Shown here one piece after another: positions 24,877 to 36,507 of a DNA stretch of 64,000 bases. Source of the DNA: Larimichthys crocea (lineage: Eukaryota > Chordata > Actinopteri > Sciaenidae); assembly GCF_000972845.2 (NCBI RefSeq), contig NC_040016.1, positions 23,641,923 through 23,705,922 of the forward strand. Direction: 5' to 3'. Position numbers and translations under genes: made by a program. How positions within the stretch are numbered: the stretch's first letter is position 1; the number at the start of each line of letters is the position of its first letter. Under the pieces are notes generated by a model that saw only the letters and a list, made by a program, of their open reading frames with translations, did not search any database and had not been told where the DNA came from.

Positions 24877-26160
24877 CTGATTAGATTTTTTTAGATTAGA
24901 TTCAACAACTCAAGTAGCAATGCTGAACCAGCGATGTGCTGGGCAGTTTTCACCAGCCTCTGCAGAGCTTTCCAGTCCAAGATAGAGCAGTTTCCATACC
25001 AGGCAAAAAAAAGAGATGCTGGTGAGATCAGGATGGATATGGTGAGAATCCAAGAAAGGTCTTCAGAGATGTGGACACCCAGGAACTTAAAGTTGAAGAC
25101 ACGCTCAACCTGCATGCACCAAGTCACCAGGTGCTGGACCTCCTCCCTGTCCGTCTCATTGATGTTGGTGTAAGGCCAATCACTAAATGTGATAACGGTA
25201 TTAAAGCCATGTACAGGTGCGCAGACCCGGGTGGAGGAAGTAGAGGAGAGGGCTCAGCACACACCACCCCTCACCAGTTGGTGGGGGTGGTGTTGGTGGG
25301 TTTGTAGTTTGTGGTGGCCTTGGTGCCTTGCCACATGCATCAGGGGTTAGAGTTGTTCTTGAAATGCTCCTCTATTCCTAGCTTGGGGCAGTGTTTGGCC
25401 TTCCTTATGCCCCTCTTCAGGTTAGCCCTGGATGCACTGTAAATCTGCATGTCAAGTACAGTTCCACGTGCCTTGAGCAGGAGGTGGACCTCTCGGTTCA
25501 TCGACAGCTACTGGTTAGGGAATGTTGTGATTTGTTTATTGTTGGTGACACTGTTGATGTCGGTGTTTAAATAGTCCAAAACAGAAGAGGCATAGGTGTC
25601 GTCTGTGTGACTCCAATGTGGACTGAGTGGCAAACACACTCCAGTCTGTGTTTTCAAACTGCTGCTGTAGTGTAGAGTCTGCAGCCTTTGGCCACACTTT
25701 AACAGTCCTTACAACAGATTTTACACGTTTGAGGGGTGGTGTGTATTTGGGGAAAAAACATAGACATGAACTGTCCTAAATGGAGGACAGGGGTGGTTTT
25801 GTATGCCTCAGCTATGTTGGTGTAAACATGGTCGAGGGCAAGAGACATGCTGGTGGCTTCAGGCTGGTGTGGTTGAAATCACCAGCAACAATAAAGGCTG
25901 CCTCAGGATATGCAAGTATATGATAGGTAAACTCTCTGGGCAGAAACTCTAGGTTAGCAGAGAAGAGAGTCTCGATTTTAGCAGTAGTTAGTTAGTGTCT
26001 GTGTGCCAAGCTTTGTTCACATAAATGCACAATCTCCCACCTTTGGTCTTGCTGGAATCATCAGCTGTTTTGTTCACTCAGAGGACACAGCACCCCATTA
26101 GCTCAATTGCGCTATCAGGGACGCTGCTGTTGAGACATCTTTCTGTGAAGATCATGAAGT
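24877..26160 (-). pseudogene. Decayed LINE ORF2 (L2/Rex-like): endonuclease, linker and partial reverse transcriptase
   Basis: Read on the minus strand from 26160. The APE-type endonuclease shows 'KTKGGRLCIYVNKAW', then AAFIVAGDFNHTSLK, with the GDFN motif at 25883-25872, then ALDHVYTNIAEAYKTTPVLH. A linker follows: REVHLLLKARGTVLDMQIYS and 'ASRANLKRGIRKAKH'. The reverse transcriptase part reads NINETDREEVQHLVTWC and VERVFNFKFLGVHISEDLSW, then 'AWYGNCSILDWKALQRLVKT'. The usual F-A-D-D catalytic box is replaced by FSDW, and a block is deleted between HLVTWC and VERV. Several frameshifts interrupt it. The 3' end has the ATTAGATT words often seen at the tails of this group. The clade assignment is from memory. 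Confidence 0.78.
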
Positions 26161-26304
26161 TAGTCCTTATGTGAGTCCTTATTCCAGTTTTGGGAGATAA
26201 TCTGCAGTTGCAGCTAATCCATTTTGTTCTTTATAGACCAAACATTGGTGAGGAAATTGCTGGTAGTGATAGCCGTTGAGGAGTTAGCTTTAGTTCAGCC
26301 ATTA

Positions 26305-26590
26305 AATGGTAAATGGACTATACTTATATAATGCTTTTCTGGACCACTCAAAGCGCTTTTACACCACATATCATTCACACACACACATTCATACACTGAT
26401 GGCATTAGCTGCCATGCAAGGTGTCAACTGCTCATCAGTTTTAGGCGCAAACCATTCACACACTAATGGCGCAGCCTTCAGGAACAATTTGGGGTTCAGT
26501 ATCTTGCCCAGGGACACTTTGACATGCAGACTGGAACCGCCGATCATCTGATTCGTGGACAACCTGCTTTAACTCCTGAGCCACAGACAA
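26305..26590 (+). repeat. Common fish interspersed repeat ('taaatggtaaatggac' family)
   Basis: It begins 'taaatggtaaatggactata' and contains 'cactcaaagcgcttttacac', 'gttcagtatcttgcccaggg' and 'acactttgacatgcagac', ending near 'cctgagccacaga'. I recognise this string of words as a widespread teleost repeat. I do not know its proper family name. Confidence 0.7.
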
Positions 26591-27973
26591 CATCCTCTCT
26601 TCACTTGTTTACAGTCTCAACGCCTATAAGTATTTCCGGTAGGTGGAGCCAGGTCTCTGGTGTGAGCCAGAGATCACCAATAAAAGTGTCCAATTTAAAA
26701 GCTTGAATGTCAAAAAGCTCTTGTTGACTGTATGTGTGCAAAACTATTCTGAGTGAACAGACTTGCAACAAAAAGGCAGATAGCTACTAGTTTGCAGAAT
26801 CTGGAGAGACACTGAACCTTGCGTGGAGCATGTGCCGCCATCTTGGACATACCTACTACCCTACTAACATACAGTATCATTTACATGTAGAAATAAAAAG
26901 GTATAAAAATGAGACTGCTGTTTTTTGTACAAAACCTTTGTTTAATAGATTTTGATAATGCTAGGTTAGGAGAGTCATCCAACTTTCAGTCTTTAAGCTA
27001 TGCTAAGCTAAAGATCATGATCAAATCACACAGGGCCACATATTAAACTTACCATTAATGATCAAGATTATGGTTTTATAAACCTGTTTTATAGTCCCAA
27101 CCCTGACACTGACACGAGATAAAATATACAAATGTATCCCAGTTTGTGAGAGTTGAATCATCATAGTTCGGTTCAGTTCAGCTCAGTCACAAATCCCTCC
27201 TGATCTCTCCATCATGCATTCATTCATAAATTCATTCATTCTATAAGTGTGGTCTCTGATCTCCAAGCTTTAACCTTGCTCTTTCCCTTCCAAGGGATCC
27301 CAGGTGGGACCCCTAATCACCCAACTCATCAGCCTGGAAGTTGGGGTACTGCGGAATGGGAAAAACACTAGTGAGAAGTCACTAATCTGCACCTAACTGC
27401 AGTCCTTCAATGAAGAAATGTTTTCAACAAGAACATACCAGTGTTCACTGACTCTGGAGCTGACCAAATTTCCTGGACTCTTCCATAATCTTCTTAGGCA
27501 TTCCATGGAAACCTCTCACCCTACCCATTGAGGGTCACCGACCTATGCTCTGTTGTATGAAATGTTCACGTAGTATTTTACTGGTTCAATGGCCATGTCA
27601 GTTAACCACCACCATGAGACTTGGCTCTTGGCTCTGAAGGCAGTTCCAATATAGCTACCACTGCCATGTCATTTGTCTTAATGATGTGACTCGTACCTGA
27701 GGATGCCCCTGCTGTCAGGCTTTCAGGCTGTGAAAAAAACTATATCTTCATAGACTCCATTTAGATAAAATTTAGATTTTCTGAAGTCACACTCAAATGT
27801 GTGCTCATTCCTCCAGCAAGCTCTCACCACTGGAGATTAACTATGACATCAGGAATCAGAGCTTTTGGCACTGACTGGAGTAGTGAGAGGGATGAGTGGA
27901 TTAGAGGAGACGATGAGTGGAATCAGGACAATATACCAACTCCAAGGTCATCAACCCGACAGCTTTTCAAATA

Positions 27974-28012
27974 CCGCATTTTTCGGGCTATAAGGCGCAT
28001 TTAAAATCATTA
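27974..28012 (+). repeat. Fish MITE end fragment ('ttcgggctataaggcgc')
   Basis: The words 'gcatttttcgggctataagg' followed by 'cgcatttaaaatc' match the end of a repeat found widely in fish, in which a 'cggactataaggcgcac' string is usual. Its inverted counterpart is at 41912-41950. Confidence 0.55.
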
Positions 28013-31000
28013 AATTTTCTCAAAAAATCAAATCATTAGTATTTATATCAGCACACTTACACTGTTTTCCTCATCACACCTGCTTGAATCCTTGCCTGAT
28101 TCCCTGGGCGTTAATTCTTCACCTGTCCCTTATCTGGTTAACTTCACCCACCTGGTTGAGACCTCTGCTTTTTTGTATTAAACATGTTGCCCTTTATTAA
28201 AATGTACTTTCTGGTGTTGTGTATGTGTGTGTCTACCTATTCTGAGTCACCACCATTATACATACTATCAACAGCAAAGCTACTTTTAAACTACTTTAAA
28301 AAAAAATATCTCAACACAGTGAGGTTATTCTACACCAGTAAAACATCTACTATTAAATAAAATAATAAAAAGTCCAATTATTATTGGCTGGCCCTGCCAG
28401 CTGTTTGTCAGTTGTGGGAAAGCTGCTGATTGGTTACAGCAAATAACAGACAAAATTAGAACCTGAATCAATTACGTGAAATTAAAAGGCCATTTAGTCT
28501 GAATGTCAAGCTAACCTATGCATACCCTACCAATGTTTTGAGTGGTCCTTTAAAGCCTTTATGTGCAGAATTTGAATGTTACTGAATTGACATTTCTCAG
28601 CATCAAAATAGCACATTGCATTTATATGACAGAGCTGTTATACTGTACAGTAAAAGGTTGTGTCTGCTTACTTTTACTGTGAAACAGAAAAGGCAGCTCA
28701 GTAAAGAAAGAGATGTCTTGACAATTTACTTCAGTCGTACCTGGTTTCAGAGCTTGGCCAGATCTCTTTAAGCCAGAGGCGAGGCAGCTGACAAAAACAA
28801 GCAGCAGTTGATTACACTACTGAAACTCTGCTTTTAGCCTGTCTCTAAATCTCTCGCTCCACATTTTATGCATTTTCTTTCAACACACACTTATTATTAT
28901 ATAGCATGTATACAAGTATAAGTATATAATATGGTGGCTGCAGAATGACAGCAGCTATTTTATTTCACTCTTTATTCTGTTCCTAATTTGGAAGTAGCCT
29001 GTTACCTTTACAAAGCAGCCCCTTTCACAGTTAAAATTAATCACAAATGGCGAAAAGGTTGTTGATGTTTCATCCAGCACTAATTTTACATTCAATGAAA
29101 TGCTTCCACTCTTAAGATGTGGCTGGAGTTTATAACCTTATTTAGTGATTTTGGTAATTCTGGTTCAGATTTTGTACACAATATATCTCTGACCTATACC
29201 TCTGATGTCCTCCGGCTGCTCAGCTTCAACTCTCTGATTTACACACTTTCCTGATTGACAGATTTAGTCTAACCATTTGCTAAGGTAGCTAACTGCTAAT
29301 TAACTGCTGCTAACCAAATATGCCGTTAGCAGGAAACACAATTGGGTTCAGCAGCCAGAGTAGTGTAACTGAATAGGTTTTGAGCACAGCTCCTGAGACC
29401 ACTGTAGATACGACATTATAGTCATGTAGCTAACCAAACCAACTCATCCTTGAGATGTCAAGAGTCAAACCTAGGAAGAAAACCACCTCAGTAGTCGTAT
29501 CCCCTGCCAGACGTGTAATTCTGCTTTCAGAAGTTGCGTTCCATCCAGGGTCTATGCAACCCACTGACTTTGATGATCTCATAACTTTTACTCTAACATT
29601 AGTGTCATTTGTGTTTTTTAGTTAAATGTCTTGACAGCTATTGATAGCTATATATTTGATATCAACATATTATTTTAGCCAGGGGTTTGGTGTATACATG
29701 AATACTTGCAAATGACATTTCCATCATCCTCAACTGAAGTTCATGTTGATGCTGATTGTTATGGTAAATGACTTCCTCAACAGTAGAGAATAACCATCCA
29801 ACCAGAGCTAAGTATGTAAGTGACGTTACTAACACTAAACATGCCGTAAAGGTTAGGACGGGGGTTAGCCTGGAGGGAGCCTGCTGCTTTACATCTGTAT
29901 AAACAGGTTTTGTGTTCCCTTCTTCTTTGTATTGTAGAAGTCTTGATAAAACTTGCAAAACATGACACATTGTAATATAACATATCCTTCATTCAGTTCC
30001 TGCTTGTCTAATAGAGGCTGACATGCTACAAGAGCAAAACAAGCAAGAAGGAAATTAATTAATAAATTAAGATGCTGACAAACAAAATTGCTTTTGCCAT
30101 CACCATTTAAGACCAATGACAAATGTGTTATATTTCCTGTTTTCCTATCAGAGCTGTATTTGCTGCATTCATTTAGTGTAAACGCTGTAAAGAGCATTTT
30201 ATGTGAACCACCAAACTTTCAAAGCATTGTGAGGGAAAACCCCACCTTTAACTGTGCTGTCCACTCGTACGGAAGAGCATCGAATGTTACCTGTGCAAAC
30301 AACTGTGTCTGACCAGAAACTTACTAGTTCACATGTCATGTCATGTGAGAGTGGGGGCCTTGATTTTCAGACGATTAGTGAAAAAACTACTGAGACTGTG
30401 TGGATAAATCCTTTGCTGGGAGCTCCAGACAGGAAGTTGCGGTGTCATTTTGTCTTCTCCATTCAGCAAGCCCCGACACTGATGTACACTAAGCTCCCAC
30501 TAAGAGACGTGAGCTGCCGCCACTGCAGCAACACTAACAGGATAGACTCAGCTGAAGGGCAGAAACAAACATGTTATTGTATTTTCAAAAAGACCTTCCT
30601 CATTGCAACTGAATGATCCAAAATCATCAATGATTCAACTTTAACCTTTTTATTCTGGACTGCAAACAATATACTACATGACTGTAGCCATGTAGTGCCT
30701 GTCAAACAGTTCACCAGGTTCACTTTAATTCATCTTTGTACAGGTAGACTACAAACTTGTCTCAAAGACTAAATGAGAATGGCATGTTGTCCAGCCATGA
30801 ACAATGTCATTATTTTACATACATTTTTACATTACTATTACAAATTAACTATTAACTATTAACAACTATTACTATTACAAACTATGAAAAATTACTTCAT
30901 GGTATAAATAGATAGAATGTGCAAACTACCCACAATCAGTAAGATCAGAGCATCCCAGTGCCATTCCCACATGCCTGGGTAGGTCTGGTTTAATCTTGCA

Positions 31001-33461
31001 GAGCAGCTGCAGGCCCTGACCATATACTGAATAATAATTAGTTAAATACCAAATATGATGAGTTAAGAAAAAAACATGAGATAAAAGTGCATTTTATGAA
31101 GACATTTTATTGGCTGCCTTAGATCTGCAAGCAGACAGTAGACCTAACACATTCAGCTGTGGGTCTGTGGACCCCTAATGGTCCATGTCTATATTGCAAA
31201 GAGTGGAAAACATATGTTCTCATTAAAATCAATCAGACATATATGAGTAAACAAACCTGCCACTGATCCTACAATGTGTATGTCTACACCTGCTGCATAA
31301 TGAAAGCATTAAGTGGCCAGAGTAGACAGCTGAAGTAAGCTGACCCTCACTCCACCGTGCTTCCAGTGTACACACTTTTAGACATGTCCTGATTCTCCGG
31401 AGTGAGAACCCTCTCTAAAAACAGTTTAGGGAACAATGCTTGCAAATACTACTGACAACTACTACATCATATTCAATATGGTTCAGTTTGCAGTAATAAA
31501 CTCAAGAAGACGACGTGTGTCATATCATGAGAGAATAAGCATTTGGTCGAATAGTCTATTTTACTTAGGAAGGTTCCTCAGTGAGTGAAATGACAGAAGT
31601 ATTTATGTAGCCATCAAGAGCTGTTTGAATTCTCTAAACTGTTAAGGAAAAGAGCTTCAGTGCTTCCTTTTTTATCTCCTTTAGCATAGGATACACTGGA
31701 CCATCCTTTAAGAAAGGAAAGGAGGTAATGCCGTCCCACAAGTACTTGCAGTCCTAAGCTAAGTTATCCCAAGTTATCCTGACCATTCAAATGAATAGAA
31801 AAAGTAAATATCACAATATCACATCATTCTGTGACGGACGCCAGCATCCTGCAGATCATTATGGAAGTTTATTATTAATCATCCATGTTTTGCCATAACT
31901 TGCTAATATGTTTCTATATGAGTGGACAGGAGAGTGAGCGTGAGTGACCATACTCAGTGTGACAAAAACTTAATTTGACTTGGACAATATTCATTTATTA
32001 TTTGAATTCTGACGTTGATAATGAAGTCAGATTTCCTGCATAGAAAAGTGCCTTGGAAGTATCTAGTAAGTATCTCAGATAAGCGTTTTGTAGTCCATCT
32101 TCTGAACTCCATAGTCATCTTTTCCTAAGTCTTCATGAATTCTCCTTCTCACCTTTCCTTGACCTCATGAGGTTTCACATCAAGGGCAAGGAAAGGTGCT
32201 TAGGAAAGGAAAAGCTAAATTTTTTGACTATTTGACCATACCCAATGGCTCTTTAGGTCTTCAGTGGAGACGCAGTTTTTAGAAATGATTACATTACATT
32301 ATGAGCAACATTACTGATAATTATTGACCATTATTATTGATAGGCATGAAGTGGTACCAGCCAGGTCATCTATATGTCGCCTGATTCTGGACTCCTTTCT
32401 GCTGCAAAGCTCAGTGCAGTAAATGACTCACTCCTCATTCAAAGTGAATGGAGGCAGAATTAGTCTCTCAGTGGATTGGTAGGACTTGAGTCTGAAGCAC
32501 TGTGAGCTTGTAAATACTGATGAATGAGCCATTTGCTTGCTCACAGCTCTTCACAAGGGTTTGTTTGCCCCACAGTTGATTTGCATTTATTTATTACTGA
32601 GTGTGAATACTTTAACTTAAAGGGCCGTGCTGCTGGCTTTGCAAGTATTAATGACATATTAATCTGAACCACTCTGAAAGTGTCATGTTATCATAATAGC
32701 AGTAATGCAGTGTTGAAAAGTTCTCCATCAGTCAAATAACTGGTTTCAGCAGATCAGTTTAAAAAGGTAAAGTTGCAGACTTCATTTCAACTCTGAAGAT
32801 TAAATGAACAGAAAACAATGGCTGCTCTGAAAAACCGTATTGGGACCTCATATATTTCTTGGGTGATATCCAATAAGCAGTATGCAAGCTGTGTAATCTT
32901 TACCTGTAAAGGATGACTTCTCAGTGCTGCAGTGGACTGCTCGTCTTTGTGGCTGAGACAGAATGTACCGGCTGCTCTGCTCACTTTGCCTGTGGGAGGA
33001 GAAAGCAGGATGGTTGTGATTTTTGATGTAAATGTGAGCACCACTGAGGGGGAGAGGTGGAGCATTGATATTCAGCTTGAGGTCCGGCCGAGCCCTGTTC
33101 TCCACACCTTGACGTTGACCTCGTGACCTCGCAGTGAAAATCATTTGGCAGCTTCCCTGACCTCTAGCAGTATGCATGCACGTAGGCGCACACACACACC
33201 AATGTCTGAATTACAACTGAGGAATTTTTACCCCCACTAGCCACTCTCCAACTTTCTGATGCTTCCATTTTCATGCAGTATGAAGGACTAGAGAAACACC
33301 AGAAGGACTCTGACATCTGACAGTTTGTGCTATTCACAAAGTCTCCTCCTCCTACAGCTGTGCCATACATGTGAGAATGAGCAATATAAGGTAGTGAATC
33401 AATGTGTCTATTGCTGCTCTATTTGGCTACCGTCCTCCCCAGGAAGATCAGCGATGAACAC

Positions 33462-33504
<43 letters not shown>
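33462..33504. repeat. (TAA)n microsatellite, left arm
   Basis: An uninterrupted trinucleotide run. Its counterpart in the other arm is at 36468-36507, in reverse complement and slightly different in length. Confidence 0.95.
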
Positions 33505-34798
33505 TACTAACAGAGCCTCATGAATCATTGTCAGTTTTGGATTATAAATGATATTGTAATGATGATAGGGGCATTCGATCAGATAATGCTCATGTGGGTC
33601 ATTTTGGAAGGAACTGACAAACAACCTACAGTACAGCAGTGATTGGCCAAGCCTGCCCAAATCCAGCCCAACACAACACTTGGCTTTCTGACCAAAGCTA
33701 ACGTTGTCCCGCCCTCCCTGTTTTTCAATCTACTGCACAAGAATTAAAAATGAGCTTGGAACATCTAAAAAGGTAATCATTGATTTGCATGTCAATGACA
33801 AACAGTGGCAGTCTATTAGACATGAAGCCATAAATTAAGCTGTTTATCAAGCTTGGATAACCAATCAATAGCATCTCTAGTCTCATCTGCATATATGAGC
33901 AAAAATGGCAGCTGTAACTCAGTCCAAAGTGATGGACTGAGTTACTACTGACCTCAGACCTACAGCATGAAGTGGTCAGGTTTGGAAGAATGAACAGTTT
34001 ACTAATTCTAATGACTTTGATAAAAAATTGCTCCTGAAATGATTATTAAAGCTCCTCAGATATCTGAGCATCAAATCAAATATCCCAGGTGTCATACACA
34101 CATTCCCACATGAGCTTGTGTAATGTGTGTAGATGTGATACCATGACCTGGATGTGAAGACAGGTCCTGCACACATATAGCACGCTTCTCCAAAAGTCAA
34201 ACGTGATAAGTTATGTGTGTTAGGGACAGAAATGATGCACAACATGCACTAACACAAGGGAGGGCTTTGAGGGAATGGATGTGGCTCTATTGAATTATAC
34301 ATGAAGCAGAAGGAACCAAACCAACTGTGCAAGGTATTGTTGTGGCATGAATAAATTGTGCATAATTGATACAGGCTCTCTTACATTATGTGTCCCTGTT
34401 CGCAAATCTCCATGTGGAGTTATGACGCAAAGCAGGTCAGGGGATCTGAGGGATAAGGTGTCACTGATCTAATGATCCGCCCTTAATGCTTTATGTAAAT
34501 ACACAGGGCTGGCTTCAGCAGGCTTACATGTATCAATGCAAATTACCACCGGTACAAGGGACAAGAAAGATGGTAGAGGAGATTTTATTTTTCTCACCCA
34601 ACAGGAGTCAGATTCACCAATTAACCTGCTTGCTGCTCATGTCCACACACCACCTTGAGATTAGGATGGTGTGTGTGTTACCTCCCCTGCGACTTAGAGT
34701 TCCCCATAACGCCCCTCTCTAAAGAGGTTTGCAGAGAGGTTTACGTGTAGCCTACTACAAGCTTTACACACCCACTCTGACACACCCTAGAGATCAAG

Positions 34799-35226
34799 GG
34801 CCTCATGTACAAAGCTTGCGTACGCACAAAAAAGTGGCGTACGTCCTTTTCCACGCTCACGTTCAAATGTATCAAACGTGAAACAATCGTAGAAATGTGC
34901 GTGCCCCACGCCAACTTCATAGCTGTCGTACGCACGTTTCTACAGCTATTGTTCCTTTGGNNNNNNNNNNNNNNNNNNNNNNNNNNNNNNNNNNNNNNNN
35001 NNNNNNNNNNNNNNNNNNNNNNNNNNNNNNCAGCCTCACACACACACTACCACTCACGTCTTTTTTTGGTCAAATTTATCCCTGTTGACAGTGTACCAAA
35101 CAGAATCTCCACTTCATCCACTAGAATATCTAGCTCAGACTCTGTAAAATTCATTTTCTTTCCTTTGTTTATCGCGTTAAGAGGTGAATCTCAGGTCCAG
35201 GGCCTATTTAAATAGATTTGCATATG
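34799..35226. mobile_element. Incomplete interspersed repeat at the centre of the inverted duplication, with an N gap
   Basis: It starts 'ggcctcatgtacaaagcttg' and repeats gcgtacgcacaaa/gtacgcacg motifs on both strands, like a fish repeat that opens with 'ggcctcat...gcgtacgcac'. Seventy Ns (34961-35030) and ten Ns (35227-35236) interrupt it. It begins exactly where the 217-bp third copy (43031-43247) departs from the left arm, so it may be an insertion present in only one haplotype. Reading frames across the Ns are meaningless. Confidence 0.55.
34961..35030. other. Assembly gap (70 N)
   Basis: A run of N seen directly; it lies within the central repeat. Confidence 0.99.
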
Positions 35227-35236
35227 NNNNNNNNNN
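35227..35236. other. Assembly gap (10 N)
   Basis: A run of N seen directly. The right inverted arm begins at the next base, 'agtaggctacacg'. Confidence 0.99.
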
Positions 35237-36467
35237 AGTAGGCTACACGTAAACCTCTCTGCAAACCTCTTTAGAGAGGGGCGTTATGGGGAACTCTAAG
35301 TCGCAGGGGAGGTAACACACACACCATCCTAATCTCAAGGTGGTGTGTGGACATGAGCAGCAAGCAGGTTAATTGGTGAATCTGACTCCTGTTGGGTGAG
35401 AAAAATAAAATCTCCTCTACCATCTTTCTTGTCCCTTGTACCGGTGGTAATTTGCATTGATACATGTAAGCCTGCTGAAGCCAGCCCTGTGTATTTACAT
35501 AAAGCATTAAGGGCGGATCATTAGATCAGTGACACCTTATCCCTCAGATCCCCTGACCTGCTTTGCGTCATAACTCCACATGGAGATTTGCGAACAGGGA
35601 CACATAATGTAAGAGAGCCTGTATCAATTATGCACAATTTATTCATGCCACAACAATACCTTGCACAGTTGGTTTGGTTCCTTCTGCTTCATGTATAATT
35701 CAATAGAGCCACATCCATTCCCTCAAAGCCCTCCCTTGTGTTAGTGCATGTGTGCATCATTTCTGCCTAACACACATAACTTATCACGTTTGACTTTTGG
35801 AGAAGCGTGCTATATTTGTGCAGGACCGTCTTCACATCCAGGTCATGGTATCACATCTACACACATTACACAAGCTCATGTGGGAATGTGTGTATGCAAC
35901 CTGGGATATTGATTTGATGCTCAGATATCTGAGGAGCTTAATAATCATTTCAGGAGCAATTTTTATCAAAGTCATTAGAATAAGTAAACTGTTCATTCTT
36001 CCAAACCTGACCACTTCATTGCTAGGTCTGAGGTCAGTATAACTCAGTCCATCACTTTGGACTGAGTTACAGCTGCCATTTTGCTCATTATGCAGATGAG
36101 ACTAGATGCTATTGATTGGTATCCAAGCTTGATAAACAGCTTAATTTATGGCTTCATGTCTAATAGACTGCCCTGTTTGTCATTGACATGCAAATCAATG
36201 ATTACCTTTTTAGATGTTCCAAGCTCATTTTTAATTCTTGTGCAGTAGATTGAAAAACAGGGAGGGCGGGACAACGTTAGCTTTGGTCAGAAAGCCAAGT
36301 GTTGTGTTGGGCTGGATTGGGCAGGCTTGGCCAATCACTGCTGTACTGTAGGTTGTTTTCAGTTCCTTCCAAAATGACCCCAGAGCATTATCGATCGAAT
36401 GCCCCTATCATCATTACAATATCATTTATAATCCAAAACTGACAATGATTCATGAGGCCTGTTAGTA

Positions 36468-36507
<40 letters not shown>

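Larger units (their letters stand above)
26877..34798 (+). repeat. Left arm of a large inverted duplication (assembly artefact or real)
   Basis: The sequence from 'tcatttacatgtag' at 26877 to 'agcctact' at 34756 recurs as the reverse complement at 43030-35237. For example, the 78-codon open frame at 34486-34722 is exactly matched by the one at 35507-35271 on the other strand. Matched landmarks include 'ccggtacaagg', the AAT microsatellite, and 'gggctataaggcgcattt' near 28000. The arm holds no convincing gene. The inner end (34582-34798) is present a third time at 43031-43247. Confidence 0.93.

Noticed and set aside
34741..35215. Open frames of 100 and 136 codons containing runs of X
   Set aside because: They read through the N gap and have no meaning.
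34486..35507. Identical 78-residue frames on opposite strands, as if a conserved gene pair
   Set aside because: They are the same non-coding DNA repeated in the two inverted arms. There is no domain or codon bias.
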